A DNA stretch of 64,000 bases from Gemmobacter aquarius (GCF_003060865.1 NZ_CP028918.1:2902001-2966000), one strand, 5' to 3'. Positions 1-9,072 are shown, counted from the stretch's first letter. Numbers and translations are program-made. The notes: generated from the letters alone by a model not told the origin.

Positions 1-24
1 GGCGTTGTAGGTTTCGAGCGCCAT
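1..24 (-). CDS. ligD: Probable 5' end of ATP-dependent DNA ligase D (partial)
   Basis: Eight codons on the minus strand read MALETYNA and run off the left edge. LigD proteins of alphaproteobacteria typically open with M-A-L-x-x-Y-x-x-K-R-D-F, so the match plus the position 3 bp after the ku stop codon suggests the NHEJ ligase. The identification rests on eight residues and on gene context, so it is an inference; the sequence left of the window would decide it. Confidence 0.5.
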
Positions 25-27
25 GGG

Positions 28-855
28 TCAGCCTGCCTTGCGTTTGGGCTTTGGGGCGGGTTTTTGGTCGGGCTTGGCATCGTCGGGTTTGCCCGCGCTT
101 TGGCGCAGGGCGGCGAGGAGGTCGGATTGCCTTGACACCTTGGGTGCGGGCTTGGGTTTGATCCTGCGGCCTTCGATCTTGGCTTTGACCAGTTCGGCGA
201 GGGCGGCATCGTAGCGGTCGTCGAAGGTGGCGGGGTCGAAGCTGCCTTTCTTGGTGTCGATGATGTGGCGGGCGAGGTCGAGCATTTCGCCCTTTATCTT
301 GACCTTGGGCGCGTCCGACAGGGCCTCGGATGCGGGGCGGACTTCGTAATCGAAGTTGAGGGTGGTGCCGGTAAGGCCCGCGCCGTTCGGGCGGATCAGC
401 ATGGTGCGGAAGCGGCGGAAAAGGACGGTTTGCGCCAGCGCCACGACATTGCGGGCGCGCAGGCCTGCGACCAGCAGTGCGAAGGGTTCGGCGGCGTCTT
501 TGGACGAGGGCGCGAGGTAATAGGGTTTGTCGAAATATACATCATCCACGGACGCGCAGGGGATGAAATGCTCGATGGTCAGGGTTTTGTCGCTGTCGGG
601 GATGGCGGCGGCGATTTCTTCGGGGTCGAGGATGATGAAATCGTCGGGGGCAACCTCGTAGCCCTTTACCTGCGCGTCGCGGTCCACCACGGCGCCGGTT
701 TCGGCATCGACGAACTGGCGGTTGATGCGGTGGCCTGTGGCGCGGTTCAGGGTGTGAAAGGTCACGCGGTCCGAGGTGGAGGCGGCGGCGTAGAGGGCGA
801 CCGGAACCGTCACCTTTGCCAGTTTGAGCCAGCCTTTCCAGAGCGCGCGGGTCAT
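28..855 (-). CDS. ku: Ku homodimeric DNA-end-binding protein (bacterial NHEJ)
   Basis: This 275-residue protein opens with [20 protein letters not shown], the usual N-terminus of bacterial Ku, and continues through the Ku beta-barrel (residues about 10-200, including the FHTLNR and YYLAPSSK stretches). The C-terminus is lysine/proline rich ([18 protein letters not shown]), as is common in Ku tails that contact DNA and LigD. Ku binds double-strand ends and recruits LigD for non-homologous end joining. Its ATG overlaps the ctaD stop codon (ATGA), so translation may be coupled to ctaD. A probable ligD begins 3 bp downstream. Family assignment is firm; co-expression with ctaD is inferred from the overlap. 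Confidence 0.93.
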   Translation of the reverse strand: MTRALWKGWLKLAKVTVPVALYAAASTSDRVTFHTLNRATGHRINRQFVDAETGAVVDRDAQVKGYEVAPDDFIILDPEEIAAAIPDSDKTLTIEHFIPCASVDDVYFDKPYYLAPSSKDAAEPFALLVAGLRARNVVALAQTVLFRRFRTMLIRPNGAGLTGTTLNFDYEVRPASEALSDAPKVKIKGEMLDLARHIIDTKKGSFDPATFDDRYDAALAELVKAKIEGRRIKPKPAPKVSRQSDLLAALRQSAGKPDDAKPDQKPAPKPKRKAG

Positions 856-2549
856 TCGACGGGCCTGCCGCCGGAGCGGTGCTTGTCGTGCGGGTCGCCG
901 TGGGGGTGGTCCCAGTCGGCGGGGGTGGGAAGCCGTTCGAAGGTGTGGGCGGGCGGGGGCGAGGGGAGCGACCATTCCAGCGTGTCGGCGTTGGCAGTCC
1001 ACGGGTTCGCCACGGTCAGGCGGCGGCCGAAGAACAGCGTGTAGAAGACGATGCCGATGAAGAAGAGGAAGGAGGCGAAGGAAATGAACGCGCCGAGGGT
1101 GGAGACGGAGTTCCACAGGGCGAAGGCCTCGGGGTAGTCGATGTAACGGCGGGGCATGCCCTGGCGGCCAAGGAAATGCTGGGGGAAGAAGGTGAGCATG
1201 ACGCCGGTGAAGAAGGTGACGAAATGCACGCGCCCCGCCCATTCGGGGTATTGGCGGCCCGACATCTTGCCGATCCAGTAGTAGATGCCTGCAAAGAGCG
1301 AGAAGACCGCGCCTATGGACATGACGTAGTGGAAATGCGCCACGACATAATAGGTGTCGTGGTAGAAGCGGTCGATGCTGGCTTGGGACAGCACGACCCC
1401 CGTCACGCCGCCGAGGGTGAACAGGAAGATGAAGCCGATGGCAAACAGCATCGGCGTGGCGAAGAGGATGGACCCGCCCCACATGGTGGCGATCCAACTG
1501 AACACCTTGATGCCTGTGGGGACGGCGATGACCATGGTGGCGAGCATGAAGTAGCTTTGCTGGGTCAGCGACATTCCGGCGGTATACATGTGGTGCGCCC
1601 AGACGACGAAGCCCAACACCCCGATGCCGATGAGCGCATAGACCATGGGCAGGTAGCCGAAGATCGGCTTCTGGCTGAAGGTGGAAATCACATGGCTGAT
1701 GATGCCGAAGCCGGGCAGGATGATGATGTAAACCTCGGGGTGGCCGAAGAACCACAAGAGGTGCTGGTAAAGGACCGGATCGCCGCCGCCCGAGGCGTCG
1801 AAGAAGGTGGTGCCGAAGTTGCGGTCGGTCAGCAGCATGGTGATCGCGCCCGCAAGCACCGGCAGGGCGAGGACGATCATCCATGCGGTGACGAAGACCG
1901 ACCATGCAAAGAGCGGCACCTTGTGCAGGGTCATGCCCGGCGCGCGCATGTTCAGGAAGGTGGTGATGATGTTGATCGACCCGAGGATGGAAGACGCGCC
2001 CGAGACGTGGACGGCGAAGATCGCGAGGTCGGTGGAATAGCCCGGTTCCTGCGTCGAAAGCGGCGGGTAAAGCACCCAGCCGATGCCCGACCCCGCGCTG
2101 TCATTGCCGCCGGGCGCGAAGATCGAGGCCACGCCGAGGGATACGCCCGCCACGAAGAGCCAGTAGGACAGGTTGTTCAGGCGCGGAAAGGCCATGTCGG
2201 GCGCGCCGATGTGCAGCGGCATGAAGTAGTTGCCGAAGCCGCCGAACAGCGCAGGGATCATCACGAAGAACATCATCAACACGCCGTGGTAGGTGATGAA
2301 GGTGTTGTAGCGGTGGCCATCGGGGGTGCATTCCGCGGATGAGGGCCAGAGGCGCATGCCCTCTTCGCACATGAACTGCACGCCGGGGTTCATCAGTTCC
2401 ATCCGCATGTAGACCGACATCAGGACCGCGATCAGCCCGACGATGCCTGCGGTGAAGAGGTAAAGGATGCCGATGTCCTTGTGGTTCGTCGACATGAACC
2501 AGCGCTGGAGGAAGCCGGGGTGGTCGTGGTTATGGGTTGCGTCAACCAT
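852..2549 (-). CDS. ctaD: Cytochrome c oxidase subunit I (aa3 type)
   Basis: A 565-residue polytopic protein containing the haem-copper oxidase signature. The segment [17 protein letters not shown] holds the cross-linked His/Tyr ligand region of CuB, and the later [15 protein letters not shown] segment holds the haem a/a3 histidines. The N-terminus ([15 protein letters not shown]) and the length match alphaproteobacterial aa3 oxidases. It is the catalytic subunit of the terminal oxidase in the inner membrane, reducing O2 and pumping protons. The start at 2549 is chosen because the protein begins [13 protein letters not shown] before the conserved STNHKDIG; the open frame upstream has no family similarity that I recognise. 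No other cox subunit gene is nearby; instead a ku gene overlaps the stop codon. Confidence 0.97.
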   Translation of the reverse strand: MVDATHNHDHPGFLQRWFMSTNHKDIGILYLFTAGIVGLIAVLMSVYMRMELMNPGVQFMCEEGMRLWPSSAECTPDGHRYNTFITYHGVLMMFFVMIPALFGGFGNYFMPLHIGAPDMAFPRLNNLSYWLFVAGVSLGVASIFAPGGNDSAGSGIGWVLYPPLSTQEPGYSTDLAIFAVHVSGASSILGSINIITTFLNMRAPGMTLHKVPLFAWSVFVTAWMIVLALPVLAGAITMLLTDRNFGTTFFDASGGGDPVLYQHLLWFFGHPEVYIIILPGFGIISHVISTFSQKPIFGYLPMVYALIGIGVLGFVVWAHHMYTAGMSLTQQSYFMLATMVIAVPTGIKVFSWIATMWGGSILFATPMLFAIGFIFLFTLGGVTGVVLSQASIDRFYHDTYYVVAHFHYVMSIGAVFSLFAGIYYWIGKMSGRQYPEWAGRVHFVTFFTGVMLTFFPQHFLGRQGMPRRYIDYPEAFALWNSVSTLGAFISFASFLFFIGIVFYTLFFGRRLTVANPWTANADTLEWSLPSPPPAHTFERLPTPADWDHPHGDPHDKHRSGGRPVE

Positions 2550-2647
2550 GCGGAAAGCCCTCGCTTTGCGGCTGAACACGGGTCGGGGGCGGGGCGTTCC
2601 GCGCGGAGGGGTGAAAAATCGCGCGCGGGATTGCTGCGGATGGGGCT

Positions 2648-3280
2648 TCAGCTTTGCCCTGTCAGGGTGGCTGCGGCCTCGGCCATGATCAGCAGGCCCG
2701 TTGCGCCGATGATGCCTGCTGCGATGCGGTTGGTCAGCCGCAGTGCGCCGGGGCTTTGCATCAGCCCGCGGGCGCGCGAGGCGAGCAGGGCGTAGGGGGT
2801 CAGGATCGCTGTCAGCACGCAGATGGTTATGGCCACCAGAAGCGCCCATTGCGCGAGGTCGATCTTGTCGAGGTCAAGCACGGTGGGCAGGAGGGCGAGG
2901 TAGAAGATGATCGTCTTGGGGTTGCCCAGCGTCAGCGAAAACCCCGCAAGGACCGTGCCGAGGCCGCTTTGGCCCCGTGACGCGGCGATGCGCGACGGGT
3001 CGGTCGGGCCGGTCCAGAGCTTGACGGACAGATAGATCAGGTAGGCCCCGCCGGTGATCTTGACGAGCAGGATCACGCCCGCAAAAGTTTGCGCGATGGC
3101 GGCGAAGCCCGCGATGGCGACGGTCAGGTAGACCACATCGCCCAGAACGATGCCGGCCATCAGGCAGAGGGCGGATTGCAGGCCGCGACCCATTGACTGC
3201 CCGACGAGGGCCGCGACGCCGGGGCCGGGAATGGCGACCGCCAGACCAAGCGCTGCGGCATAGGCGAACAGCGATGCCAT
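2648..3280 (-). CDS. LysE/RhtB family exporter
   Basis: A 210-residue protein with about six hydrophobic segments. The N-terminal [20 protein letters not shown] is the PGP motif region of LysE-family translocators, and [14 protein letters not shown] in the middle is the second conserved family stretch. Members export amino acids or related small molecules across the inner membrane; the substrate cannot be told from sequence. The start [12 protein letters not shown] is preceded by a long hairpin (3291-3330) followed by a U-run on the transcribed strand, which suggests attenuation of this gene. It is divergent from the desaturase at 3569. Confidence 0.88.
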   Translation of the reverse strand: MASLFAYAAALGLAVAIPGPGVAALVGQSMGRGLQSALCLMAGIVLGDVVYLTVAIAGFAAIAQTFAGVILLVKITGGAYLIYLSVKLWTGPTDPSRIAASRGQSGLGTVLAGFSLTLGNPKTIIFYLALLPTVLDLDKIDLAQWALLVAITICVLTAILTPYALLASRARGLMQSPGALRLTNRIAAGIIGATGLLIMAEAAATLTGQS

Positions 3281-3290
3281 CGAAAAAGCC

Positions 3291-3330
3291 TTTCCCCCGA
3301 TCGGCGCGTTATCGGGCCGATCGGGGGAAA
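3291..3330 (-). terminator. 14-bp leader hairpin followed by a T-run, upstream of the LysE-type gene
   Basis: On the minus strand the arms (3330-3317 and 3304-3291) are perfectly complementary over 14 bp around a 12-nt loop. They are followed by GGCTTTTTCG and then the ATG at 3280. The right arm also contains the only purine-rich stretch that could be a ribosome binding site (GGGGGAAAGG). The structure could therefore act as an intrinsic terminator/attenuator or sequester the RBS. Seen directly; function inferred. Confidence 0.6.
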
Positions 3331-3349
3331 AGAGAAGCACCAAGACCAG

Positions 3350-3416
3350 CCCGAAGGCGTGACGACCGACAGGGGTTGCCGCAGATGGAATGCACGGGTG
3401 CAACCCGAAGGCGTGC
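3350..3416 (-). promoter_or_regulatory. Candidate structured 5' leader of the LysE-type gene
   Basis: Two copies of CCCGAAGGCGTG (3351-3362 and 3404-3415 on the plus strand) bracket two mutually exclusive stems. One pairs GGGTTGC (3373-3379) with GCAACCC (3400-3406); the other is TGCAC-GG-GTGCA (3391-3402). Competing stems ahead of a terminator-like hairpin are the layout of a cis-regulatory RNA. I do not recognise a known riboswitch class. The remainder of 3281-3568 must also hold the promoters of the two divergent genes. Confidence 0.3.
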
Positions 3417-3568
3417 GGCGGGGCGTGCAAACGCCCCTATGGGCGGGTTTTGGCTGACATTGCCGCAACGTTTCTAGCCTTCGACGAAATAGGGGGTTCC
3501 TTGCGGGCCTGTCATGCTCCATTTGGGAAACGGGGCCCGACGCAGGCCCTGAATGAAAAGGCGACAGG

Positions 3569-4651
3569 ATGACCCGACCCGAGTTTGTGGCCCCGCGTAC
3601 CGAGGGGCAAGGTTTTGTGACATCGGTTGAAGGAGCGCAGACCAAACCGCGCGATGCGGTGGCTTGGGTCAGGGTGCTTGCGAAGTATCGCGAGCCGTCG
3701 ACCCGCCGCAGCGTGCTGGAACTGGCGGCGACGCTGGTGCCCTTTGTCACGCTCTGGGTGCTGGCATGGGTGTCCCTGTCGGTGAGTGTCTGGCTGTCGC
3801 TGGCCATCGCGGTGGCAAACGGGTTCTTTCTGGTGCGACTGTTCTGCATCCAGCATGACTGCGGGCATGCGTCGTTCTTTCATGACCGTCGGGTGCAGGA
3901 CTGGGTCGGGCGCTGCATGGGGGTGTTGACGCTGACGCCCTATGACGTGTGGCGGCGGACGCATTCGCTGCATCACGCGCAGCATGGCAATCTGGACATG
4001 CGCGGCATCGGTGACATCACCACGCTGACGGTCGAGGAATACCGCGCGCGCGGGCGCTTGGGGCGGTTGGCTTACCGGCTGTATCGCAATCCGGTGGTGC
4101 TGTTCGTCCTGGGGCCGGCCTATCTGTTCTTCGTGCAGAACCGTCTGCCGGTGGGGCTGATGACGGCGGGGGTGCGCTATTGGGTTTCCGCCATGGGCAC
4201 CAATGCGGTGATCGGGATCGCTCTGGGGCTGATGGTCTGGGCGGGCGGGTTCATGCCGCTTTTGCTGATCTATATCCCCACGTCGGTCGTGGCAGGCACT
4301 TTGGGCGTGTGGCTGTTCTATGTGCAGCACCAGTTCGAGGAAACCCATTGGGCCAAGGGCGAGGATTGGCAGTTGCATGATGCGGCCCTTGCCGGATCGT
4401 CGCATTACGTGCTGCCGCAGCCGTTGCAGTGGTTGTCGGCCAATATCGGCATCCACCATGTGCATCACCTTTACAGCCGCGTGCCGTTCTACCGGCTGCC
4501 GGAAATCTTGCGCGACCATAAGGAGCTGGACGAAGCACAGCGCCTGACGCCGTGGGAAAGCCTGAAGTCGGTGGGGCTGCACCTGTGGGACGAGAAGCGG
4601 GAAAAGCTGATGTCGTTCCGCGAGGCGAAGCGGCTTTACGGCGCAGCTTGA
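3569..4651 (+). CDS. Membrane fatty acid desaturase
   Basis: A 360-residue integral membrane protein with the three histidine boxes of the FA_desaturase family: HDCGH at residues 96-100, HSLHH at 132-136 and HHVHH at 296-300. These coordinate the di-iron centre that inserts a double bond into acyl chains. Four or more hydrophobic segments lie between the boxes. The box pattern resembles omega-6/delta-12-type bacterial desaturases, but the regioselectivity and substrate are not determinable from sequence. It is followed 21 bp later by the DCC protein gene on the same strand. RBS-like GACAGG precedes the ATG. Confidence 0.88.
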   Translation: MTRPEFVAPRTEGQGFVTSVEGAQTKPRDAVAWVRVLAKYREPSTRRSVLELAATLVPFVTLWVLAWVSLSVSVWLSLAIAVANGFFLVRLFCIQHDCGHASFFHDRRVQDWVGRCMGVLTLTPYDVWRRTHSLHHAQHGNLDMRGIGDITTLTVEEYRARGRLGRLAYRLYRNPVVLFVLGPAYLFFVQNRLPVGLMTAGVRYWVSAMGTNAVIGIALGLMVWAGGFMPLLLIYIPTSVVAGTLGVWLFYVQHQFEETHWAKGEDWQLHDAALAGSSHYVLPQPLQWLSANIGIHHVHHLYSRVPFYRLPEILRDHKELDEAQRLTPWESLKSVGLHLWDEKREKLMSFREAKRLYGAA

Positions 4652-4672
4652 GGGTTTCGTTGCCCGCGCTAG

Positions 4673-5053
4673 ATGGGACGCATGGGCGACGATATCCGCG
4701 TTTTATACAATGATACCTGTCCGGTTTGCCGGTTCGAGATCGACAGCTATCGCAGGCTGGCCGAGAGCCACGGGATTGCTATGGGCTTCGATCCGGTGGC
4801 GAAGGCTGCCGACTGGGGGCTGACGCAGGACGCGGCGGCGCAGCGGTTGCACGTGGTGCTGGACGGCGAGTTGTTGTCGGGGATGGCGGCGTTCCGCGCG
4901 ATATGGGCGCGGTTGCCACGCTGGCGCTGGGCGGCGATGGTGACAGGCTGGCCGGTGGTGCGGCCCGTGATGGATTTCGTTTATGACCGGATCGCAGCGC
5001 CCGTGCTTTACCGCGCGCATCTGCGGCGGCAGGGGCGGCAGGGCGAAATCTGA
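4673..5053 (+). CDS. Thiol-disulfide oxidoreductase DCC family protein (DUF393)
   Basis: A 126-residue protein with the DCC-family signature near its N-terminus, VLYNDTCPVCRFE, whose CPVC pair is the presumed redox-active dithiol. The family is small, single-domain and of poorly known function. An in-frame ATG at 4682 is an equally possible start. The C-terminal codons GEI and the TGA stop lie inside a palindromic repeat (5043-5065), so the end of the protein is defined by that element. The last ~100 bp of the gene are repeated immediately downstream as part of a 140-bp tandem duplication. Confidence 0.82.
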   Translation: MGRMGDDIRVLYNDTCPVCRFEIDSYRRLAESHGIAMGFDPVAKAADWGLTQDAAAQRLHVVLDGELLSGMAAFRAIWARLPRWRWAAMVTGWPVVRPVMDFVYDRIAAPVLYRAHLRRQGRQGEI

Positions 5054-5235
5054 CGCAGATTTCGCGGCGGAATTTGACGCAAATTCCGGATCGTGTGGTG
5101 CGGCCCGTGATGGATTTCGTTTATGATCGGATCGCAGCGCCCGTACTTTACCGCGCGCATCTGCGGCGGCAGGGGCGGCAGGGCGAAATCTGACGCAGAT
5201 TTCGCGGCGGAATTTGACGCAAATTCCGGATCGTG
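4955..5235. repeat. 140-bp tandem duplication including the 3' end of the DCC gene
   Basis: The segment 4955-5094 is repeated directly at 5095-5235 with period 140. The only differences are a C/T and a G/A. Read in the frame of the DCC gene both are at third codon positions and synonymous (GAC/GAT, GTG/GTA). The second copy carries the last 33 codons or so of the gene plus two palindromic hairpins, without a start codon. Seen directly in the sequence. Confidence 0.95.
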
Positions 5236-5292
5236 ACGGGTGGGTGCGGAATTTGCGCCAAATTCCGGCGCGGAAAATGCGTCATTTTCCGC
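5043..5292. repeat. Palindromic hairpin cluster 1 (TG-ACG-CA family)
   Basis: Six short hairpins. Stems GCGAAATCTG (5043-5065) and CGGAATTTG (5068-5088) have loop ACG; both recur at 5183-5205 and 5208-5228 through the tandem duplication. CGGAATTTG with loop CGC follows at 5247-5267, then GCGGAAAATG with loop CGT at 5270-5292. The arms are perfectly complementary, and the last hairpin ends 3 bp before the stop codon of the GNAT gene. The first lies over the DCC stop codon. Related clusters are at 16496, 26074 and 48142. Confidence 0.93.
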
Positions 5293-5294
5293 TG

Positions 5295-5720
5295 TCAGAA
5301 GGTTAGCACCATATCGCGGTGGGGAATGCCCGCGTCGTCGTATTGCGGGCCGGTGGTGACGAAACCGAGGCGCTCGTAAAAGCCGATGGCATGGGTTTGC
5401 GAGCCGAGCTTGGCGCGGGTGATGCCGGGCATGGTGCGGAAGATTTCGACCGCTTGCCGGATCAGCGCCGCGCCGAGGCCGGTGCCCCGCGCGTCACGCA
5501 AGACGCAGACGCGGCCGATCTTGCCGGTTTCTCCCATCGCGATCAGGCGGGCCGATCCGGTGGGGACGCCGTCTACAGTTGCCAGAAGGTGGATCGCCTG
5601 ACCGTCGAGGTCGTCGAGTTCGTCGGCTTCGGGAACGCCCTGTTCGTGGATGAACACGATGCGGCGCAGGCGGCGGCAGGTTTCGATGTCGGTCGTGGGC
5701 TTGATGAGGATTTCAGGCAA
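5295..5720 (-). CDS. GNAT family N-acetyltransferase
   Basis: A 141-residue single-domain protein. The acetyl-CoA-binding region [20 protein letters not shown] (residues about 73-92) carries the R-G-x-G-x-G/A motif of GNAT enzymes, and [18 protein letters not shown] is the typical C-terminal part. It transfers acetyl from acetyl-CoA to an amine; the acceptor is unknown. [16 protein letters not shown] near the N-terminus resembles the ElaA-type subgroup. The start appears to be TTG at 5720-5718, overlapping the end of dapE by 8 bp, so the two are probably cotranscribed. A repeat hairpin sits directly after the stop. Confidence 0.88.
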   Translation of the reverse strand: MPEILIKPTTDIETCRRLRRIVFIHEQGVPEADELDDLDGQAIHLLATVDGVPTGSARLIAMGETGKIGRVCVLRDARGTGLGAALIRQAVEIFRTMPGITRAKLGSQTHAIGFYERLGFVTTGPQYDDAGIPHRDMVLTF

Positions 5721-6873
5721 AGTAATCTTTCAGGATGCGGCTGTAGATGGATTTCAACTGGTGGATCTGGGTCATGCTGACGCGTTCGTCGACCTGATGC
5801 ATGGTGCGGCCCACAAGGCCGAATTCCACCACCGGGCAGTGGTTCTTGACAAAGCGGGCGTCCGAGGTGCCGCCGGTGGTGGAGAGTTCCGGCGTGACGC
5901 CGGTTTCGGCCTGCACTGCGCGGGCGATCAGGGCGGACAATTCGCCCGGAGGGGTGACGAAGCTTTCGCCGGAGATCTGGATGCGGGTGGCGATGGTCAC
6001 GCCGGTTTCGGCTTCGACCTTGGCAGCCTCGGCACGCAGCCAGTCGGCGAGGGCGGCGCCCGTGTGGCTGTCGTTGAAGCGGATGTTGACGGTGGCGCTG
6101 CCTTTGGCGGGGATCACGTTGTTGGCGGGGTTGCCACAGTCGATGGTGGTGATCTGCAGGGTCGAGGCGTCGAAATGCGCGGTGCCTGCATCCAGCGTAT
6201 CGGGCAGGCGCGACAACAGTGTGGTCAGCGCCCGCATCGGGTTCTTGGCGCGGTGCGGATAGGCGGAATGGCCCTGCACGCCCTGGGCGGTGAACCATGC
6301 GGTCATCGACCCGCGGCGGCCGATCTTCATCATCTGGCCCATCGTATCGGGGCAGGTCGGTTCGCCCACGAGGCAATGCGTCATCCGCTCGCCCTGCCCT
6401 GCCATCCAGTCCAAGAGCGCCACGGTGCCATCGGTGGCATCGCCTTCTTCGTCGCCGGTGATGGCGAGGATGACGGCGCCGTCGGGGGGCGTTTCGCGCA
6501 CGAAGTCGATGGCGGCGGCAGCAAAGGCGGCTACGCCCGATTTCATGTCGGTGGCGCCGCGTCCGTAAAGCCAGTCGCCTTCGGTTTCGGCGCCGAAGGG
6601 GTCGTGCGTCCATGCCGCAAGGTCGCCCACGGGGACGACGTCGGTATGTCCGTTGAAGCCGAAGCTGCGGTTCGCGCCGCGTGCGCCCCAGCGGGCGAAA
6701 AGGTTGGGGGTGCCGTTGCGGTCGACCCGCGTGCAGGCAAAGCCCGCTTGCGACAGCAGGTCTTCGAGCAGGACCAGCGCGCCGCCTTCGGCAGGGGTGA
6801 CAGAGGCACAGCGGATCAGTGCGGCGGTCAGGGCTGCGGGATCGGTGGGGGCTGCGGGATCGGTGGGGGGCAT
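5713..6873 (-). CDS. dapE: Succinyl-diaminopimelate desuccinylase
   Basis: A 386-residue M20-family metallohydrolase. Metal-binding signatures are visible: [13 protein letters not shown] (His/Asp), [10 protein letters not shown], and the ITGDEEG stretch with the catalytic and metal glutamates. [10 protein letters not shown] marks the dimerisation domain. It hydrolyses N-succinyl-LL-2,6-diaminopimelate to LL-DAP in lysine and peptidoglycan biosynthesis, the step after those served by DapD, whose gene lies 3.5 kb upstream on the same strand. The start is placed at 6873. The N-terminus contains a duplicated 18-bp unit (6833-6868) encoding PTDPAA twice; a more internal start cannot be excluded. 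The GNAT gene overlaps its 3' end. Confidence 0.95.
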   Translation of the reverse strand: MPPTDPAAPTDPAALTAALIRCASVTPAEGGALVLLEDLLSQAGFACTRVDRNGTPNLFARWGARGANRSFGFNGHTDVVPVGDLAAWTHDPFGAETEGDWLYGRGATDMKSGVAAFAAAAIDFVRETPPDGAVILAITGDEEGDATDGTVALLDWMAGQGERMTHCLVGEPTCPDTMGQMMKIGRRGSMTAWFTAQGVQGHSAYPHRAKNPMRALTTLLSRLPDTLDAGTAHFDASTLQITTIDCGNPANNVIPAKGSATVNIRFNDSHTGAALADWLRAEAAKVEAETGVTIATRIQISGESFVTPPGELSALIARAVQAETGVTPELSTTGGTSDARFVKNHCPVVEFGLVGRTMHQVDERVSMTQIHQLKSIYSRILKDYFA

Positions 6874-7177
6874 CGGAACCTCGGGCTGCGCGGTGCGGCA
6901 GGGATAGCGGCTTGGCGGGGCGGGGGCAAGTTGGGCGGCAAGGCCGCGCGACTGTTGCCGTTGAGTCACCCGCCCCGTGCCGCGCGACCCATCCTTTCGG
7001 ATGTTGGTGACAGCGCGGATGCGCTTCGCTACGGTGGGGGCAATAACAATGTCCCGAGGCAGGACGGTTGGGCCAATGTGCCCGTCAGAGCAGACCCGAC
7101 AGGACCGGATGCGCGTAGCGCGTTCGCGGGGCGGCCATGGCATATCCGTTTTGCACCCGGGAAGATGGGGTGTGGTG
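6874..7177. other. Gene-poor interval between dapE and the Hint protein gene
   Basis: About 300 bp between divergent genes. Open frames continue through it in several registers, but none shows family similarity, so I see no gene. It must contain the promoters of dapE (minus strand) and the Hint-domain gene (plus strand); no clear -35/-10 pair stands out in this GC-rich stretch. Confidence 0.4.
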
Positions 7178-8176
7178 ATGGTGCAGATCGGGTCGGGGAC
7201 GGACTGGATAGCGCTTTCGGACAGGGCAGGACAGACGGGCGGGGCCGATGTGGCGGACGGGCTGTTCGTGGCCGAGTTGCGGCTGCCGATCGACGGGCCG
7301 CAGGTGCTGCTTGACCAGCGCAGTGCGGACGGGGCCGAGGTGTTTTCCATCCTGCATGACGCGGCCGCCGGGCTTTCGGTGCTGCATCGCCGCGACGGTC
7401 GCCTGACGCGGCACGAACTGCCCGGGCCGTTGCCGGTCGACCGTGCGACGGCGCGGCTGGAATTCGGCTGGAATACGGGGCGGGACCTGTGGCGGCTGGA
7501 ATTCGGGCTGCTGACCGACGGTCACGGCACGGGGCTGCGGATCGAGGCGCAGGGGCGCGGGGTGCAGGGCTTGGGTGCCGGGATGCTGTCCGACCTATGC
7601 GCGGGGCGCGGGCAGCGGCATGACGCGGTGCTTTGGTTTGGCGTGACCGGCGGCGCAATGCCTGCGCGGCGGGCTTGGGTCGGGCCGAGAAGCAAGCTTC
7701 GCACGGTGCGCGGGCCGGTCGCCGCCGAAGACTTGCGGGTGGGCGAGGTGGTGGTGACGCGCAACGGGTTGGTGCCGATCCTTGGTCTCGCGCGGCATGC
7801 GGTTCCGGCGCGGGGCAGTTTCCAGCCGGTCCTGTTGCGCGCGCCGTGGTTTGGGGCTTCGGATATCCTCGTGTCAGGCGAGCAACTGGTGCGGCTGGGC
7901 GGGCCGGAGGCGGAATACCTGTTCGGCGAAGAGGAAGTGCTGGTTCCCGCGCACCTGCTGGTCGACGGGCAATCAGCGCTGGCCGAGGTGCGGCGGGCGG
8001 TGGTGAAAGGCATCACGGTCGATCTGGGCGGGGCCGAGTTGATCGAGGTGCAGGGCTGCACGCTGTGCACCGAGCCGCCCCCCGGTCTGGAGTTGCCGTT
8101 GCGGCTGCTGGACCGCTACGAGGCGGTGCCCTTGTTGGCGCAACTGGGCAGGTTGCCGCAGCGGGCGGTGGGTTAG
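7178..8176 (+). CDS. Hint-domain (hedgehog/intein-like) protein
   Basis: A 332-residue protein from the ATG at 7178. The N-terminal half (residues 1-165) is unassigned. The C-terminal half, from about [22 protein letters not shown] to the end, matches the Hint_2 domain common in Rhodobacterales surface or secreted proteins; [17 protein letters not shown] is the characteristic start of the fold. The catalytic N-terminal Cys/Ser of a splicing Hint module is not evident at the expected place, so autoprocessing is doubtful. The open frame extends upstream to 6977 without recognisable content; GTG codons just ahead of 7178 are alternative starts. It converges with the gene at 8173 with a 4-bp overlap. 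Confidence 0.72.
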   Translation: MVQIGSGTDWIALSDRAGQTGGADVADGLFVAELRLPIDGPQVLLDQRSADGAEVFSILHDAAAGLSVLHRRDGRLTRHELPGPLPVDRATARLEFGWNTGRDLWRLEFGLLTDGHGTGLRIEAQGRGVQGLGAGMLSDLCAGRGQRHDAVLWFGVTGGAMPARRAWVGPRSKLRTVRGPVAAEDLRVGEVVVTRNGLVPILGLARHAVPARGSFQPVLLRAPWFGASDILVSGEQLVRLGGPEAEYLFGEEEVLVPAHLLVDGQSALAEVRRAVVKGITVDLGGAELIEVQGCTLCTEPPPGLELPLRLLDRYEAVPLLAQLGRLPQRAVG

Positions 8177-8517
8177 TCGAAAAACGGGGTCATCTGGGCG
8201 ACGACGACCGAGTTTTCGTCGAGCGCGCGTTGCATCAGGGCGCGTTCCTCGGGGTCGATCTCGTCGCCTGCGGCCACGCGGTCGTCGAGCGTGCCGTAGC
8301 CCGACACATCAAGCGGCGCGAGGTCGGCCTGTTTCAGGATGGCCACGGTTTCGCGCACGGCCTCGTCCTCGTCCACGCCGGAAGCATAGATCATCAGGGC
8401 AGCACCTGTCGCCTTGGCGGGCAATCCGTCACCGGGTTTGCGGCCGACCTCGACCACCAGGGTATAGACCTGCTGCGGGCGCTTTTCCTTTTTGGGCTTT
8501 TCCGTCTCGTCGGTCAT
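8173..8517 (-). CDS. Conserved hypothetical protein
   Basis: A 114-residue soluble protein starting MTDETEKPKKEKRP, with a charged, lysine-rich N-terminus followed by the pattern YTLVVEVGRKPGDGLPAKATGAALMIYASGVDEDEAV. I recall similar small proteins in other Rhodobacteraceae, but no function is known to me. No transmembrane segment, signal peptide or metal motif is visible. The start at 8517 is chosen over the upstream in-frame codon because the conserved part begins soon after it. It converges on the Hint gene. Confidence 0.75.
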   Translation of the reverse strand: MTDETEKPKKEKRPQQVYTLVVEVGRKPGDGLPAKATGAALMIYASGVDEDEAVRETVAILKQADLAPLDVSGYGTLDDRVAAGDEIDPEERALMQRALDENSVVVAQMTPFFD

Positions 8518-8724
8518 GGGGTGGTCCTGCGTGTTTTGTGGCCCTGTTAGCACTGGCGCGGGGAAAGCGCAAAGCGTCGGGCCTCTGCAACTGGGGTTGC
8601 AGACGGGGATTTCGGGGCAGTCTGTAACCTTTGGTCAATTTGCGGCGGTGCAGCAAAGGGGCAAGTGGGGGGCACCGGAAGCGGGGCGCTTGTGCCCTGA
8701 CCGGATGCTGATGGAGAGACCCGA

Positions 8725-8979
8725 ATGAAACGCACCCTGACCGCCGTGGCGCTTGCCTTTGCCTGCCTGTCGGCCCCTGCCTTTGCCGATGGCGATGCGG
8801 TGGACGCTGCGGTGAAGGACAAGCTGACCGCGCAACTGGTTGCCGAAGGCTATGACGTCCGCAAGGTCGAGACCGAGGACGGGCTGATCGAAGCCTATGT
8901 CGTCAAGGACGGCGCGACGCTGCAACTGTGGTTCGACGCCGACCTCAAGCCGGTCGAGCATGGCGCCGAAGCGGATTGA
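8725..8979 (+). CDS. Small periplasmic PepSY-like protein
   Basis: An 84-residue protein with a clear Sec signal peptide (MKRTLTAVALAFACLSAPAFA, cleavage after AFA). The mature part has the PepSY pattern V.A.V...L...GYDV..VE.EDG..EAYVVKDG. Such proteins are often encoded beside cytochrome b561 genes, as here (9073). A good RBS (GGAGAGA) precedes the ATG. The 207 bp upstream contain an 8-bp hairpin (TCTGCAAC-TGGG-GTTGCAGA, 8584-8603) and no other gene. Confidence 0.82.
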   Translation: MKRTLTAVALAFACLSAPAFADGDAVDAAVKDKLTAQLVAEGYDVRKVETEDGLIEAYVVKDGATLQLWFDADLKPVEHGAEAD

Positions 8980-9072
8980 TCCGCGTCTTGGCGGGCTGCG
9001 CCGGTCGTAGCCCGCCGATGGTCTGATGCGAAGGGCCGCGCGGGACGTGGCCGGAAGTTAGGGTTTTGCGAA

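Noticed and set aside
5043..5292. CRISPR-like array
   Set aside because: Units are self-complementary, differ in sequence, and have no regular spacers; no cas genes are near.
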